64,000 nt of DNA from Vibrio hyugaensis (lineage in GTDB: Bacteria > Pseudomonadota > Gammaproteobacteria > Enterobacterales > Vibrionaceae): positions 868,001 to 932,000 of the forward strand of contig NZ_CP025794.1 of NCBI RefSeq assembly GCF_002906655.1. Direction: 5' to 3'. Position 1 is the first letter of the stretch; the number at the start of each line of letters is the position of its first letter. Positions 39,826 through 48,126 of this stretch are shown piece after piece. Made by a program: the position numbers and the translations under genes. The notes below the pieces were generated by a model. It was not told the DNA's origin, did no database searches, and worked only from the letters and a program-made list of their open reading frames with translations.

Positions 39826-41154
39826 ATGAAATTGACACAATGGATTGTTGGGCTAAGTGGCTTACTCACATTACCAAGCCTTGCAGACACAGATGTATAC
39901 CTTACGAATAACTCAAACCAACCGTTAACTATTCAGGTAAAACATGAGGGCAGCGATTTACTGGAATACGGTGAAGAATGGCAACAACATGTGCAAGTGC
40001 TTGGTCCTTGGGAGACCAAATCAATCCTGAGCTTTAACCGTTGGGAAGGTGTAAAAACCGGCCAGAATTATCGCTTTGAGACGGTGGTTTCTAACCCGCG
40101 GGGTGAAAACATAACGTTAAACCAAGTGATGGAAGGCCATTGGTATAATTCAACGATTGAATATGGCTTGTCGGCTACGGACGTCAGCTTAGCGCTGAAA
40201 AACGATCGCAATATTCACCGTTCTAGCACCGATGCGTTTGGCACTCGCACTTCAGAACTGGCTTTTAAATCGGCCAGCACGGCTCGTTACGATGATTTGT
40301 ATTACACCATCACACCGAACAAGGTCGATGAAGTTGTCGATATCGATGAGCAAAACCTCAAATTGATGACTTATAACATTTGGGCGCTGCCTGCGATTGC
40401 TTCACACATTGGTGATCGTTACGAACTGATTCCTGATTACGTCAAAGGTTACGATGTGCTGGCACTACAAGAAGTGTTTGCCAGCGGCCGTGATGCGTTC
40501 TTGCGTGAACTTGCAAAAGAATACCCTTACCAGACTAAGATGCTGGATAAAGAGGGGTTCAACATTTACGACGGCGGCGTGATCATCGTTAGCCGTTACC
40601 CTATCGTCAATCAGGCGCAATATGTGTTCCCAGATTGTAGTGGTACCGACTGTTTTGCCGATAAAGGCGTGAACTATGCAGAGATAATTAAAGGTGGCCA
40701 AGCTTACCATGTGTTTGCAACGCATACAGCGTCTCTCGATACAGACACTTCGCGAGACTATCGTCAGCGTCAGTTCAAGCAAATACGCTCGATGGCTCAG
40801 TCTTTGAATATTCCAAGCGATGAAACCGTGATTTACAGCGGCGATTTTAACGTGAATAAGCTTAAGTTCCCGGGGGATTACCAACAGATGTTGGCAAACC
40901 TGAGCGCGATTGAACCACAATATTCGGGCTATACTGCATCAACGTTTGATCCTCGCATCAATAACTTTGCAGGAGAGGCTTTATCCGGCGGTGAAAATGT
41001 GGAATACCTAGATTACGTGATGGTGAGTAACGAGTACGGTTTGAAATCGTTCAATGACAACCGTGTTGATGTTCCTCGTTCAACGGCAGAGAGTTTGTGG
41101 AAGCACTTCAACCTGTCGGATCACTTCCCTGTTAGCGCTGTGATCAAGCCATGA
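39826..41154 (+). CDS. Secreted sphingomyelinase-like phosphodiesterase
   Basis: 442 residues from ATG 39826 (an ATG at 39814 is also possible). Signal peptide 1-20 (ending LPSLAD). An N-terminal beta-rich domain (about 22-170) precedes an endonuclease/exonuclease/phosphatase fold with sphingomyelinase landmarks: KLMTYNIWALP, DVLALQEVFASG (metal-binding Glu), ATHTASLDTD, YSGDFNVNKLKF, and the terminal SDHFPVSAVI with the catalytic Asp-His. Family enzymes cleave sphingomyelin to ceramide and phosphocholine and lyse host cells. Two cysteines (PDCSGTDCFAD) likely pair. Stop overlaps the next gene by four bases. Confidence 0.88.
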   Translation: MKLTQWIVGLSGLLTLPSLADTDVYLTNNSNQPLTIQVKHEGSDLLEYGEEWQQHVQVLGPWETKSILSFNRWEGVKTGQNYRFETVVSNPRGENITLNQVMEGHWYNSTIEYGLSATDVSLALKNDRNIHRSSTDAFGTRTSELAFKSASTARYDDLYYTITPNKVDEVVDIDEQNLKLMTYNIWALPAIASHIGDRYELIPDYVKGYDVLALQEVFASGRDAFLRELAKEYPYQTKMLDKEGFNIYDGGVIIVSRYPIVNQAQYVFPDCSGTDCFADKGVNYAEIIKGGQAYHVFATHTASLDTDTSRDYRQRQFKQIRSMAQSLNIPSDETVIYSGDFNVNKLKFPGDYQQMLANLSAIEPQYSGYTASTFDPRINNFAGEALSGGENVEYLDYVMVSNEYGLKSFNDNRVDVPRSTAESLWKHFNLSDHFPVSAVIKP

Positions 41155-42104
41155 AACGTAATGCGTTAATCACTGCGTCCGTCGTACTGGCGGGCATGGT
41201 TTTATTTTGGATGAACGATAACAAACGCGAGAGCTTAATATCGCTCTCCCCTGCTTTTGACCGAGCCCCTAATTCACAAACTGAGAGCACGGCTTCAGTT
41301 GCATCCAGCTTGATTTCTAATTCAAAAACCAAGGCCAAAGATACTGCGTCCCCGCTTGAGGTCCTCGCCGAGGGATTGAATCAGTCACAAGGTCGCGCTT
41401 TAAAAACAGAAATTGAGACGTTTTGGCACACTTGTATGTCCGACCACAATTGTGAAACCAAACTTGCTGAGTTAGAAGCTTATTTGTTCGAAGAGCGTTT
41501 TGCTTTAGTGGCGAACTACCATCAACTTAATAGTCTGTGGCAACAAAGCGTGGGTAGTTTATTGTTTGATGAGCAACAACCACTCGCCTCTCGAGTGGCG
41601 TTATTAAAAGCACAAGCAAGCAAGATATGGGGTGAGTTGGCAGAAGTAATTTTTGCTGATGAATTTGCCCTTTACGATTTTAGTTTGCAGGCAGAGCTGT
41701 TGGATTCGACTCCCGCTCAAGACTACGTGCAAGCCTTTGACGATTTAGTTAGAGAGTGGCAAGGCAATGAGGAAACGTTGGGATTAGCCAGCGAGCAAGC
41801 AAAGTACGAGCGCGCGGTGGCGTTAATTCCGGATAACGTGAGCCAGACAGAGCGCGAGGCTTTGATTGAAGAGCTTCAACAAACTTACCTTTCTGAGCAA
41901 GAGAGTGACGAGATACGCGCTCGCGAACAACAAGTCGCTGAGCAAAAGCAGCAAGTTCGTGATTATCAGAGTGAGTTGCAACAGCTTGAATCCAAACTAG
42001 CAACGCAAAGAGCGGCCAGCCACTCGGGTTTATCGGACTCGGAATGGCAGCGTTATTACCAACAAGAGGTGGCGGATTTTCGTCGCAAGTTCTTTGCGGG
42101 TTAA
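41151..42104 (+). CDS. Lipase-chaperone (LifO)-like membrane-anchored protein
   Basis: 317 residues. One N-terminal anchor (ITASVVLAGMVLFWM), a variable Ser/Thr-rich spacer to about residue 65, then an all-helical charged region. The segment PDNVSQTEREALIEELQQTYLSEQE is close to the helix pair of lipase-specific foldases (pattern LSEAEREAAIAELRQ...F.PEE), and YDFSLQ resembles the RxxFDY region in degraded form. Such chaperones fold a lipase encoded next to them. Here the partner, by ATGA overlap, is a sphingomyelinase. Family assignment is moderate. Confidence 0.65.
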   Translation: MKRNALITASVVLAGMVLFWMNDNKRESLISLSPAFDRAPNSQTESTASVASSLISNSKTKAKDTASPLEVLAEGLNQSQGRALKTEIETFWHTCMSDHNCETKLAELEAYLFEERFALVANYHQLNSLWQQSVGSLLFDEQQPLASRVALLKAQASKIWGELAEVIFADEFALYDFSLQAELLDSTPAQDYVQAFDDLVREWQGNEETLGLASEQAKYERAVALIPDNVSQTEREALIEELQQTYLSEQESDEIRAREQQVAEQKQQVRDYQSELQQLESKLATQRAASHSGLSDSEWQRYYQQEVADFRRKFFAG

Positions 42105-42133
42105 TGACTCTTCTGTATGAGCAATTGGAACTA

Positions 42134-42175
42134 GAGATTCCCTACTCGCTCATTCTTCGCTCTGGGGAATGACGC
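42134..42175. repeat. Short interspersed repeat, family A copy 1
   Basis: Starts GAGATTCCCTACTCGCTCAT and ends TGGGGAATGACGC. About 80% identical by eye to 60271-60312. Imperfectly palindromic. Confidence 0.6.
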
Positions 42176-42233
42176 AGTCGGGCATCTCAGTGCGAAGTGA
42201 GCCCCTATAAACCACCTCTCAAACCTCAAACGA

Positions 42234-42273
42234 GTCGTTCCAGCAAGCCTAGGCGCGACTAGGAATCTGGTTT
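42234..42273. repeat. Short interspersed repeat, family B copy 2
   Basis: Starts GTCGTTCCAGCAAGCCTAGG, ends GAATCTGGTTTC. Related to 26386-26420. Confidence 0.5.
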
Positions 42274-42290
42274 CCGCGAATGCTTGATAC

Positions 42291-42321
42291 AAGAGGTCGC
42301 CCACTTAAAGCGACCTTTTGT
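42291..42321 (+). terminator. Terminator of the sphingomyelinase/chaperone operon
   Basis: Stem AGGTCGC/GCGACCT around a nine-base loop, then a short T run. Confidence 0.7.
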
Positions 42322-42349
42322 TATTCATTCTGTTGGTACAACTCAAGAG

Positions 42350-42904
42350 TTACAACACGCGTAAGCATTCTTCTGGCGGCAAGCTTAGGAGCGAGTTGGC
42401 GAAGTTGATCTTCTCATCTCGCCATCTCAATGCGGCCTCTCGGCTTTCTTGCGAGTGTCGGTCGGCCTGAAAGTAGCTTTGTCTTGGTAGTCCGTTCGCT
42501 GGTGTCATCACCATAGATTGTTCATTCAAACGAATCGTAAATAGGAACTGACCACGTTGCCCTGTTTGCGCAGCTGGGTGGTGCAATGTGGTATCACAGC
42601 AATAACGTTTATCGCGTAGTGCACGGCATGTGTATTCAAAGACATCTTGAGCACCACGCCCAGGAAACGCGGTATAAACACTAATACCATCACGTTGCAA
42701 AGACTGATCACCCGCCGCCAGTTGCACCGCGTATTGGATCATCCTAAAGCCCAGAACCACACCACCAATACTGTTCAATCCACTATATTGAATTGCGCCT
42801 TCTAAGCTCAGACGAAGTTTGTCTTCCCCTTCATAAAGAAAAAGATCAGGCGATGCCCAATCACTCTTTGGAATAAGCAGTTGAGTAATATCCGAGTGTT
42901 CCAT
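42350..42904 (-). CDS. Unknown protein, possibly FmdE-like
   Basis: 184 residues from ATG 42904, which follows GGAG by six bases; the frame upstream is open but lacks a start signal. No membrane segment. SIGGVVLGFRMIQYAVQLAA followed by ISVYTAFPGRGAQDVFEYTCRAL resembles the start of FmdE-type domains (GH.CPG..lG.raa... then C.vDaiq), but the usual Cys-Pro-Gly is absent, so this is weak. It lies convergently to the chaperone operon and downstream of trpS2 by orientation (195 bases). Confidence 0.6.
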   Translation of the reverse strand: MEHSDITQLLIPKSDWASPDLFLYEGEDKLRLSLEGAIQYSGLNSIGGVVLGFRMIQYAVQLAAGDQSLQRDGISVYTAFPGRGAQDVFEYTCRALRDKRYCCDTTLHHPAAQTGQRGQFLFTIRLNEQSMVMTPANGLPRQSYFQADRHSQESREAALRWRDEKINFANSLLSLPPEECLRVL

Positions 42905-43098
42905 GCTGGTCTCCGCAACAATGAGTGTGTTTGAGACCACAAACATATCGTAATGAGAATTATTATCAATGAATTTAAAGAAAAACTGAGAGAATGAAAA
43001 GGCACGGCTCACTACAATACATCGTGCCTATATCAGAAATGCCAATCCGCTGAACTCAAATTGAACTCCTTGAGCCAAACCGGATTTCGATCGTAACT

Positions 43099-44121
43099 TC
43101 AGAACAGATTCAAGCCAAAGACCCCTTTCACATCAAATAGCACTTGCTCGGTTTTCTCACGCGAACGTTGGCTGCCTTGTTTTAGAATTTCGACAAGTTG
43201 TGCTTTGTCATCTAAGAACATGGCGCGTTTTTCTCGGATTGGACGAAGCATCTCTTGCAGACACTCTTCCAACACATTCTTGGTTGTTCCGTCACCCAGT
43301 CCACCATGGCGATAATACGCTTTTAACTCTGCCACATAAGCTTTATCAGTATGGAACGCATCAAGGTAAGTGAACACGATGTTGCCTTCTACTTTGCCTG
43401 GATCTTCAATACGTAAGTGGTTTGGATCGGTGTACATGGATTTCACCGCCGCTCTGATTTCTTTCCCTGTCGCCCCTAAGTTGATTGCGTTACCCATACT
43501 TTTCGACATTTTGTTTTTGCCATCAGTGCTTGGCAAACGTGGCGCGTCACTGAGCAGTGGACGACACTCTTTCAGAATGGCTTTTCCGCCAAGATGGTTT
43601 ATCTTTCTCACGATTTTATTGGTTTGCTCTAGCATTGGCAATTGGTCATCACCAACAGGGACAAGTGTTGCGTGAAAGCCGGTAATGTCGGCCGCTTGAG
43701 ATATTGGGTAAGTCAAAAATCCAGCCGGAATGGAACGCTCAAACCCTTTGCTTTGGATTTCGTTTTTCACCGTCGGGTTACGCTCCAAGCGTGCGATAGA
43801 AACCAAGTTGCTGTAGTACATGGTTAGCTCAGCAAGCGCCGGAACTTGAGACTGCAAGCAGATGGTGGTTTGAATCGGGTCGATACCAACGGCAAGATAA
43901 TCCGCCACTACGTTCAAGATATTGGAAGAGACTTTGGAAGGATTGTGCGCGTTATCGGTTAAACCCTGCATATCGGCAACGAGAATAGTTTGATCGTGCT
44001 GAGTTTGTAGCGCAACACGCTGTTGTAGTGAGCCGACGTAATGACCTAAATGCAGAGGGCCTGTGGCTCGGTCGCCAGTGAGAATGACTTCGCGTTGTTG
44101 AGTGTTTTGTGTGGTATCCAT
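43099..44121 (-). CDS. trpS: Tryptophanyl-tRNA synthetase, auxiliary type
   Basis: 340 residues, class I. The HIGH-type motif reads TGPLHLGHYVGSL (residues about 20-32) and KMSKS is intact near residue 205. The N-terminus (REVILTGDRATGPLHLGHY) and the insertion-poor sequence mark the second TrpRS group found in addition to the housekeeping enzyme in many gammaproteobacteria. The housekeeping trpS is usually beside gph/rpe, which are not here. Preceded by a Trp-codon leader and a sequestered ribosome-binding site. In Streptomyces an auxiliary TrpRS of this kind confers indolmycin resistance and is controlled by a Trp leader. Confidence 0.92.
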   Translation of the reverse strand: MDTTQNTQQREVILTGDRATGPLHLGHYVGSLQQRVALQTQHDQTILVADMQGLTDNAHNPSKVSSNILNVVADYLAVGIDPIQTTICLQSQVPALAELTMYYSNLVSIARLERNPTVKNEIQSKGFERSIPAGFLTYPISQAADITGFHATLVPVGDDQLPMLEQTNKIVRKINHLGGKAILKECRPLLSDAPRLPSTDGKNKMSKSMGNAINLGATGKEIRAAVKSMYTDPNHLRIEDPGKVEGNIVFTYLDAFHTDKAYVAELKAYYRHGGLGDGTTKNVLEECLQEMLRPIREKRAMFLDDKAQLVEILKQGSQRSREKTEQVLFDVKGVFGLNLF

Positions 44122-44124
44122 AAC

Positions 44125-44161
44125 TTATCTCCGAATAAAAATAGATCGCTACTGGAGATAA
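44125..44161 (-). promoter_or_regulatory. Stem sequestering the trpS2 ribosome-binding site
   Basis: TTATCTCC and GGAGATAA form a perfect 8-bp stem with a 21-base loop. On the mRNA the downstream arm is the Shine-Dalgarno sequence seven bases before the trpS2 ATG, so the stem would block translation unless opened. Confidence 0.7.
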
Positions 44162-44222
44162 AAAGATATGACACTCTTAGCTACCGTCCAGCAGCGTAAG
44201 AATGCGAGGATTCCGCGCCGCT

Positions 44223-44276
44223 CTAATTAGAGCGCCACCAGAAGAAGTTTGATGAAGGTGTGAATGTCGTTTTCAT
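44223..44276 (-). CDS. Trp leader peptide of trpS2, 17 residues
   Basis: Reads MKTTFTPSSNFFWWRSN then TAG. Two adjacent TGG codons (44235-44240) lie four codons before the stop. The stop codon sits in a perfect palindrome CGCTCTAATTAGAGCG (44219-44234), so a ribosome stalled on the Trp codons would prevent that stem from forming. Tandem control codons in a short ORF directly upstream of a TrpRS gene are the hallmark of ribosome-mediated attenuation. Its ribosome-binding site is weak, which is a caveat. Confidence 0.65.
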   Translation of the reverse strand: MKTTFTPSSNFFWWRSN

Positions 44277-44887
44277 GCTTTTAAAACTAACAAGGAGCAG
44301 AGCTGAAAACAACCCTACTCCTTGTACAATTTGATTTTTCAGTTTTGGCACGCATTGCCAGCACGGCATCAAATCTGGATATACATGGCGATGACCAGTG
44401 CAGCGCCAAATAGGCTACCCGATACAAACGCACACAATACCGCTTTATTCTGTTTGCTTCTCATCCTTTACTTCTCGACTTTAGAGCACGTAGAGCAACG
44501 CTGATTGCTGCGCTCTCATACTAAGTTGAACAGTGATAAATCCTTTCCGGTGAATCGATACGCCAAACAATCTTCGGTTCACTCTGTTGCACACAGCGTT
44601 ACGATTTTTGGCGAAAACTTAAACCACTTAGTCCAAGAAGTGTGATGGCGTTAGAACAAGTTAAATAAGAACCGACATTGTTTACTAAACAGCGTTTATT
44701 AAATTAGGCGGGTCTCAATAGAAGAATACGTGCGATTGGTTGCGCTTAACAGCCCACGGTGACGGTTTCAAAATTCGGTTCTGTTTCTTCTCCCGAAGTT
44801 TGGGTATATAGCCATTCTCTAACGCTTCTGCAGTTTAAGCGAACCCAATGTTGAGTTTATTTTTACCCGGCGCTTCTGAATCAGAAA
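44277..44887. other. Intergenic region upstream of the trpS2 leader
   Basis: About 610 bases without a supported gene. Holds an 8-bp inverted repeat (ACAAGGAG, 44289-44327) near the presumed trpS2 promoter; the rest shows nothing recognisable. Confidence 0.45.
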
Positions 44888-44907
44888 CGGAGGCATCCGC
44901 GCCTCCG
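44888..44907 (-). terminator. Probable terminator of kdgR
   Basis: Stem CGGAGGC/GCCTCCG with six-base loop; modest T content after it on the minus strand. Confidence 0.55.
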
Positions 44908-44946
44908 CTTCAGTTAAGTACTTCAGTTAAGTACTTCAGTTAAGTA
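44908..44946. repeat. Three perfect 13-bp tandem repeats
   Basis: CTTCAGTTAAGTA three times in a row, ten bases past the kdgR stop. A small VNTR suited to strain typing. Confidence 0.9.
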
Positions 44947-44956
44947 ATAGTACCGA

Positions 44957-45742
44957 TCATGCAGGATATTCGTGGAAACCCATTTTCTCGGAGATCACGC
45001 GGCCAGCATTGTGTAGCATGGATACGTACTCTTCACGACGAGACTCTTCAAAGCGCACCGTTGGGAACGACATGGACACACCCGCAACCACATGCCCAAA
45101 GCGGTCATAGACAGGAACCGCGACACAATATAAGCCAGGTTCTTGCTCTTCGTTATCTTCCGCGTAATGCTGCTTACGAACTAACTCAAGCTCTTTGAGC
45201 AAAGATTCAACGTCTTTATGAGTATTTTTTGTATGACAAATAAACTCAATATCTTTCAATGATTCTCTGACAAATGCTTCTTCGCGTTCCGCTAAAAGTA
45301 CTTTACCAATCGCGGTACTGTAGAGTGGATTGCGGCGTCCGACACGTGAGTGCATTCGCAATGAGTATTTAGCATCCAGTTTATGGATGTAGATGATCGC
45401 GTCTTCATCTAATGCTCCAAGGTGTAATGCTTCCCCTGTTACATCGGCGATCTTGGTCATCTCGATGTCTGCTAATTCGATAAGATCTACATACTCTAGC
45501 GACTTCGCTCCCAATTCAAACAAACGAATAGTTAAGCTGTACTTATCGGCTTCACCCTCTTGGGATACATAGCCTAACGTCTTCATTGTTTGAAGAAAAC
45601 GGTAAGTCGTCGCCTTCGACATCATCAATCGTTGAGACAAATCCGACACGCCAATTTCTTTCTGCTCGCCTAACGCTTCTAAGATACTAAAGACCTTTAG
45701 AACGGAAGAGACGGATTCTGGTTGTGTGTTCTTTTCTGCCAT
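44957..45742 (-). CDS. kdgR: IclR-family regulator KdgR
   Basis: 261 residues from ATG 45742 (MAEKNTQPES), close to the 263 of E. coli KdgR. N-terminal helix-turn-helix (SSVLKVFSILEALGEQKEIG, then SQRLMMSKATTYRFLQTM) and a C-terminal IclR effector domain with LHLGALDEDAIIYIHKLD, RVGRRNPLYSTAIGKVLLA and GLYCVAVPVYDRFGHVVAGVS. KdgR represses uronate catabolism and is released by KDG-type intermediates. Divergent from kduD. An earlier in-frame start (45793) would put 17 atypical residues in front. Confidence 0.88.
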   Translation of the reverse strand: MAEKNTQPESVSSVLKVFSILEALGEQKEIGVSDLSQRLMMSKATTYRFLQTMKTLGYVSQEGEADKYSLTIRLFELGAKSLEYVDLIELADIEMTKIADVTGEALHLGALDEDAIIYIHKLDAKYSLRMHSRVGRRNPLYSTAIGKVLLAEREEAFVRESLKDIEFICHTKNTHKDVESLLKELELVRKQHYAEDNEEQEPGLYCVAVPVYDRFGHVVAGVSMSFPTVRFEESRREEYVSMLHNAGRVISEKMGFHEYPA

Positions 45743-45987
45743 ATTTTCGCTTTTCCACATCAATGTTTCAGCCAGTATACCTTTAGTGTTCAAAAAAAAT
45801 GAAAAGCTTTTTCAATAAAAAATCTTATTTGTATGATAAATCGTCGCGTAAAGGTGACGTACATCATAAAATTTTTAAAACACCTTTTCATTTTAGTTGA
45901 TCGCCTGATTTCATTTCTATAAAGTGACCTCATCTGATGGCAATAAGTCATACATTAATACTTAATTTGCATGGTAAGGAACTCATT
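45743..45987. promoter_or_regulatory. kdgR-kduD divergent control region
   Basis: Four candidate sites: a KdgR-like site AAAACACCTTTTCATTTT (45877-45894); a palindrome TGAAAAGCTTTTTCA (45800-45814); a CRP-like GGTGACGTACATCATA (45853-45868); and a GntR-type half-matching TTGTATGATAA (45829-45839). A further GTCATACAT half site lies 32 bases before kduD. The mixture fits dual control by KdgR and a GntR-type regulator plus catabolite activation (inference). Confidence 0.55.
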
Positions 45988-46749
45988 ATGATTCTCGATT
46001 CGTTCAATCTTGAAGGAAAAGTCGCTGTTGTGACTGGGTGTAATACTGGACTTGGTCAAGGTATGGCGTTGGGTTTGGCTAGCGCAGGCTGTGACATTGT
46101 CGGCGTGAACATTTCTGAACCAACAGAAACCAAACTACAGATCGAAGCGCTTGGTCGCCGCTTTTTGGATGTACGTGCGAATCTTATGGTTCTAGACAAT
46201 ATTCCGAGCATCATTGATCAAGCTGTTACTACGTTTGGCAAGGTCGATATCTTGGTAAACAACGCTGGCATCATTCGTCGTAATGACGCTCTCGAATTCA
46301 GTGAGCAAGATTGGGATGACGTAATGGACATCAACGTCAAGTCGGTCTTTTTTATGTCTCAAGCCGCAGCCAAGCAGTTCATTGCTCAAGGTACTGGCGG
46401 CAAGATCATTAACGTGGCGTCCATGCTTTCATTCCAAGGTGGTATCCGCGTGCCTTCATACACGGCATCGAAAAGCGGCGTGATGGGCGTAACGCGTTTA
46501 ATGGCGAATGAATGGGCAAGCAAAGGTATTAACGTAAATGCGATTGCGCCGGGCTATATGGCGACTAACAACACCGCAGCTCTGCAAGCAGATGAAGAAC
46601 GAAATAAAGCAATCGTCGAGCGCATCCCTGCAGAGCGGTGGGGTACACCAAAAGATCTGGCAGGGCCGTGTGTCTTCCTTGCGTCTTCTGCTTCTGATTA
46701 CGTGAACGGCTATACCATCGCGGTCGATGGCGGCTGGTTAGCTCGTTAA
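45988..46749 (+). CDS. kduD: 2-dehydro-3-deoxy-D-gluconate 5-dehydrogenase KduD
   Basis: 253 residues, SDR family. TGCNTGLGQGMA is the cofactor motif (residues ~15-26), NNAGIIRR and YTASKSG (catalytic Tyr-Lys) follow, and the C-terminus YVNGYTIAVDGGWLAR matches KduD. Interconverts 2,5-diketo-3-deoxygluconate and KDG. ATG 45988 follows AAGGA by seven bases; longer in-frame readings are rejected. First of a three-gene unit with a KdgF cupin and an RpiB-like isomerase. Confidence 0.9.
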   Translation: MILDSFNLEGKVAVVTGCNTGLGQGMALGLASAGCDIVGVNISEPTETKLQIEALGRRFLDVRANLMVLDNIPSIIDQAVTTFGKVDILVNNAGIIRRNDALEFSEQDWDDVMDINVKSVFFMSQAAAKQFIAQGTGGKIINVASMLSFQGGIRVPSYTASKSGVMGVTRLMANEWASKGINVNAIAPGYMATNNTAALQADEERNKAIVERIPAERWGTPKDLAGPCVFLASSASDYVNGYTIAVDGGWLAR

Positions 46750-46759
46750 GGAGAAAGTG

Positions 46760-47080
46760 ATGTTTGTATTTAATAAAGACATTGCTCTGGAAGATCTTGG
46801 CGATGGTATCAAACGCAAAGTTTTGGCTTACAGTGACAACATGATGAGCGTCGAAGTGTATTTCGACAAAGGTGCGGTCGGCGCTTTGCACAGTCACCCT
46901 CATGAGCAAATTACTTATGTGCTCTCCGGTGAGTTTGAATTCACCATTGGCGACGAGACGAAAGTCGTCAAAGCCGGAGATGCGCTATATAAGCAGCCGA
47001 ACATCATTCATGGCTGTACTTGTTTAAGCGAAGGTGTGTTGCTCGATAACTTCACGCCTATGCGCAAAGATTTTGTCTAA
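46760..47080 (+). CDS. kdgF: KdgF-like cupin, copy 1
   Basis: 106 residues, single cupin. The metal-binding motif GALHSHPHEQITYVLSGEFEF (residues ~33-53, split: GALHSHPHEQ and YVLSGEFEF) and the second motif AGDALYKQPNIIHG are intact. KdgF catalyses conversion of the 4,5-unsaturated monouronates from pectin or alginate to linear ketouronates. ATG 46760 has AAGGAG upstream and is one codon inside a GTG-ATG pair. Paralogue of the cupin at 62159. Confidence 0.88.
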   Translation: MFVFNKDIALEDLGDGIKRKVLAYSDNMMSVEVYFDKGAVGALHSHPHEQITYVLSGEFEFTIGDETKVVKAGDALYKQPNIIHGCTCLSEGVLLDNFTPMRKDFV

Positions 47081-47108
47081 ATTTAAAAGATTATTATTGG
47101 AGAAACCC

Positions 47109-47750
47109 ATGAAAATTGCACTGATGATGGAAAATAGCCAAGCGGGTAAAAACGCGATTGTGCTAAACGAGCTTGAGCAAGTGGCTCGTTCACAAGAATA
47201 CTCAGTATTTAACGTAGGCATGAGTGATGAAAACGATCATCACCTAACTTACATCCACCTAGGCATCATGGCGAGCATCTTAATCAATTCTAAAGCAGTG
47301 GATTTCATCGTGACTGGCTGTGGTACAGGGCAAGGTGCCATGATGTCATTGAATATTCATCCGGGCATTGTTTGTGGCTACTGCTTAGATCCATCTGACG
47401 CATTCTTGTTTAATCAAATTAACAACGGCAATGCCTTATCGCTTGCGTTCGCAAAGGGCTACGGCTGGGGTGCAGAATTGAACGTTCGTTATATTTTCGA
47501 GAAAGCATTCACAACCGGAGATCGCGGCCAAGGTTATCCACTAGAGCGAGCAGAGCCACAGCAGCGAAATGCTGCCATTCTTAACGATGTGAAGTCTGCT
47601 GTCGTAAAAGAAAACTACCTCGATACGTTAAAAGCCATTGACCCAGAACTGGTAAAAACTGCAGTAAGTGGCATGCGTTTCCAGCAGTGTTTCTTTGAGC
47701 ACTGTCAAGATGCGGAGATCGAAGCATTCGTACGCGAAATCTTAGCTTAA
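47109..47750 (+). CDS. RpiB/LacAB-family sugar isomerase, DhuI-like
   Basis: 213 residues. RpiB-type N-terminal domain: MKIALMMENSQAGKN, HHLTYIHLGIMASIL, VDFIVTGCGTGQGAMMSLN (the anion-binding GCGTGQG loop with catalytic Cys), and HPGIVCGYCLDPSDAFL. The C-terminal ~60 residues are an extension absent from plain RpiB. Streptococcal DhuI, a DKI isomerase that replaces KduI, belongs to this family. With kduD and kdgF beside it and no kduI in view, this is the likely isomerase of the set (inference). Ribosome-binding site TTGGAG. Confidence 0.8.
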   Translation: MKIALMMENSQAGKNAIVLNELEQVARSQEYSVFNVGMSDENDHHLTYIHLGIMASILINSKAVDFIVTGCGTGQGAMMSLNIHPGIVCGYCLDPSDAFLFNQINNGNALSLAFAKGYGWGAELNVRYIFEKAFTTGDRGQGYPLERAEPQQRNAAILNDVKSAVVKENYLDTLKAIDPELVKTAVSGMRFQQCFFEHCQDAEIEAFVREILA

Positions 47751-47761
47751 TGTCTTAAATC

Positions 47762-47803
47762 CCGTTGCCGCTTTTCTTCCATCTTTAAGCGGCAACGGTT
47801 TTA
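47762..47803 (+). terminator. Terminator of the kduD-kdgF-isomerase operon
   Basis: 12-bp stem CCGTTGCCGCTT with a 13-base loop, then TTTT. Confidence 0.82.
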
Positions 47804-48126
47804 CGCATATATTCCACTACAAAATATAATAATACATATCACTCTTTCTTAGCGTGGTATATTTTCTAATTCCTTCAAAATAAAATCGTATCATCGCCCT
47901 ACCTCCCCTCCAATCAAAACCAATTTAAAACACAATATTTCAATCACTTAATCTAAAAATCTATAAGCAAAACCATTTCTTTATTGTTTAAATAACAAAA
48001 TTGAAATGCGTTTCATTTGTCACATTTTTTGTGTTTCCTGTTCGATCTTTTGTCATACATATTAAATAATGAACCAACGTTTTAAAAAACAGAAACCTTA
48101 TTTTTAAAATCACTAGGGGTACAAAA
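47804..48126. promoter_or_regulatory. Control region of the first symporter operon
   Basis: A GntR-type site TTGTCATACAT (48050-48060, one mismatch) lies 67 bases before the gene, and a palindrome TGAAATGCGTTTCA (48002-48015) lies further up. The palindrome resembles a KdgR site but its centre is one base short. No gene in this stretch. Confidence 0.5.

Noticed and set aside
48001..48018. TTGAAATGCGTTTCATTT as a KdgR operator before the first symporter.
   Set aside because: The flanks match but the spacer between AAA and TTT is one base shorter than the KdgR consensus, so I list it only as a palindrome.
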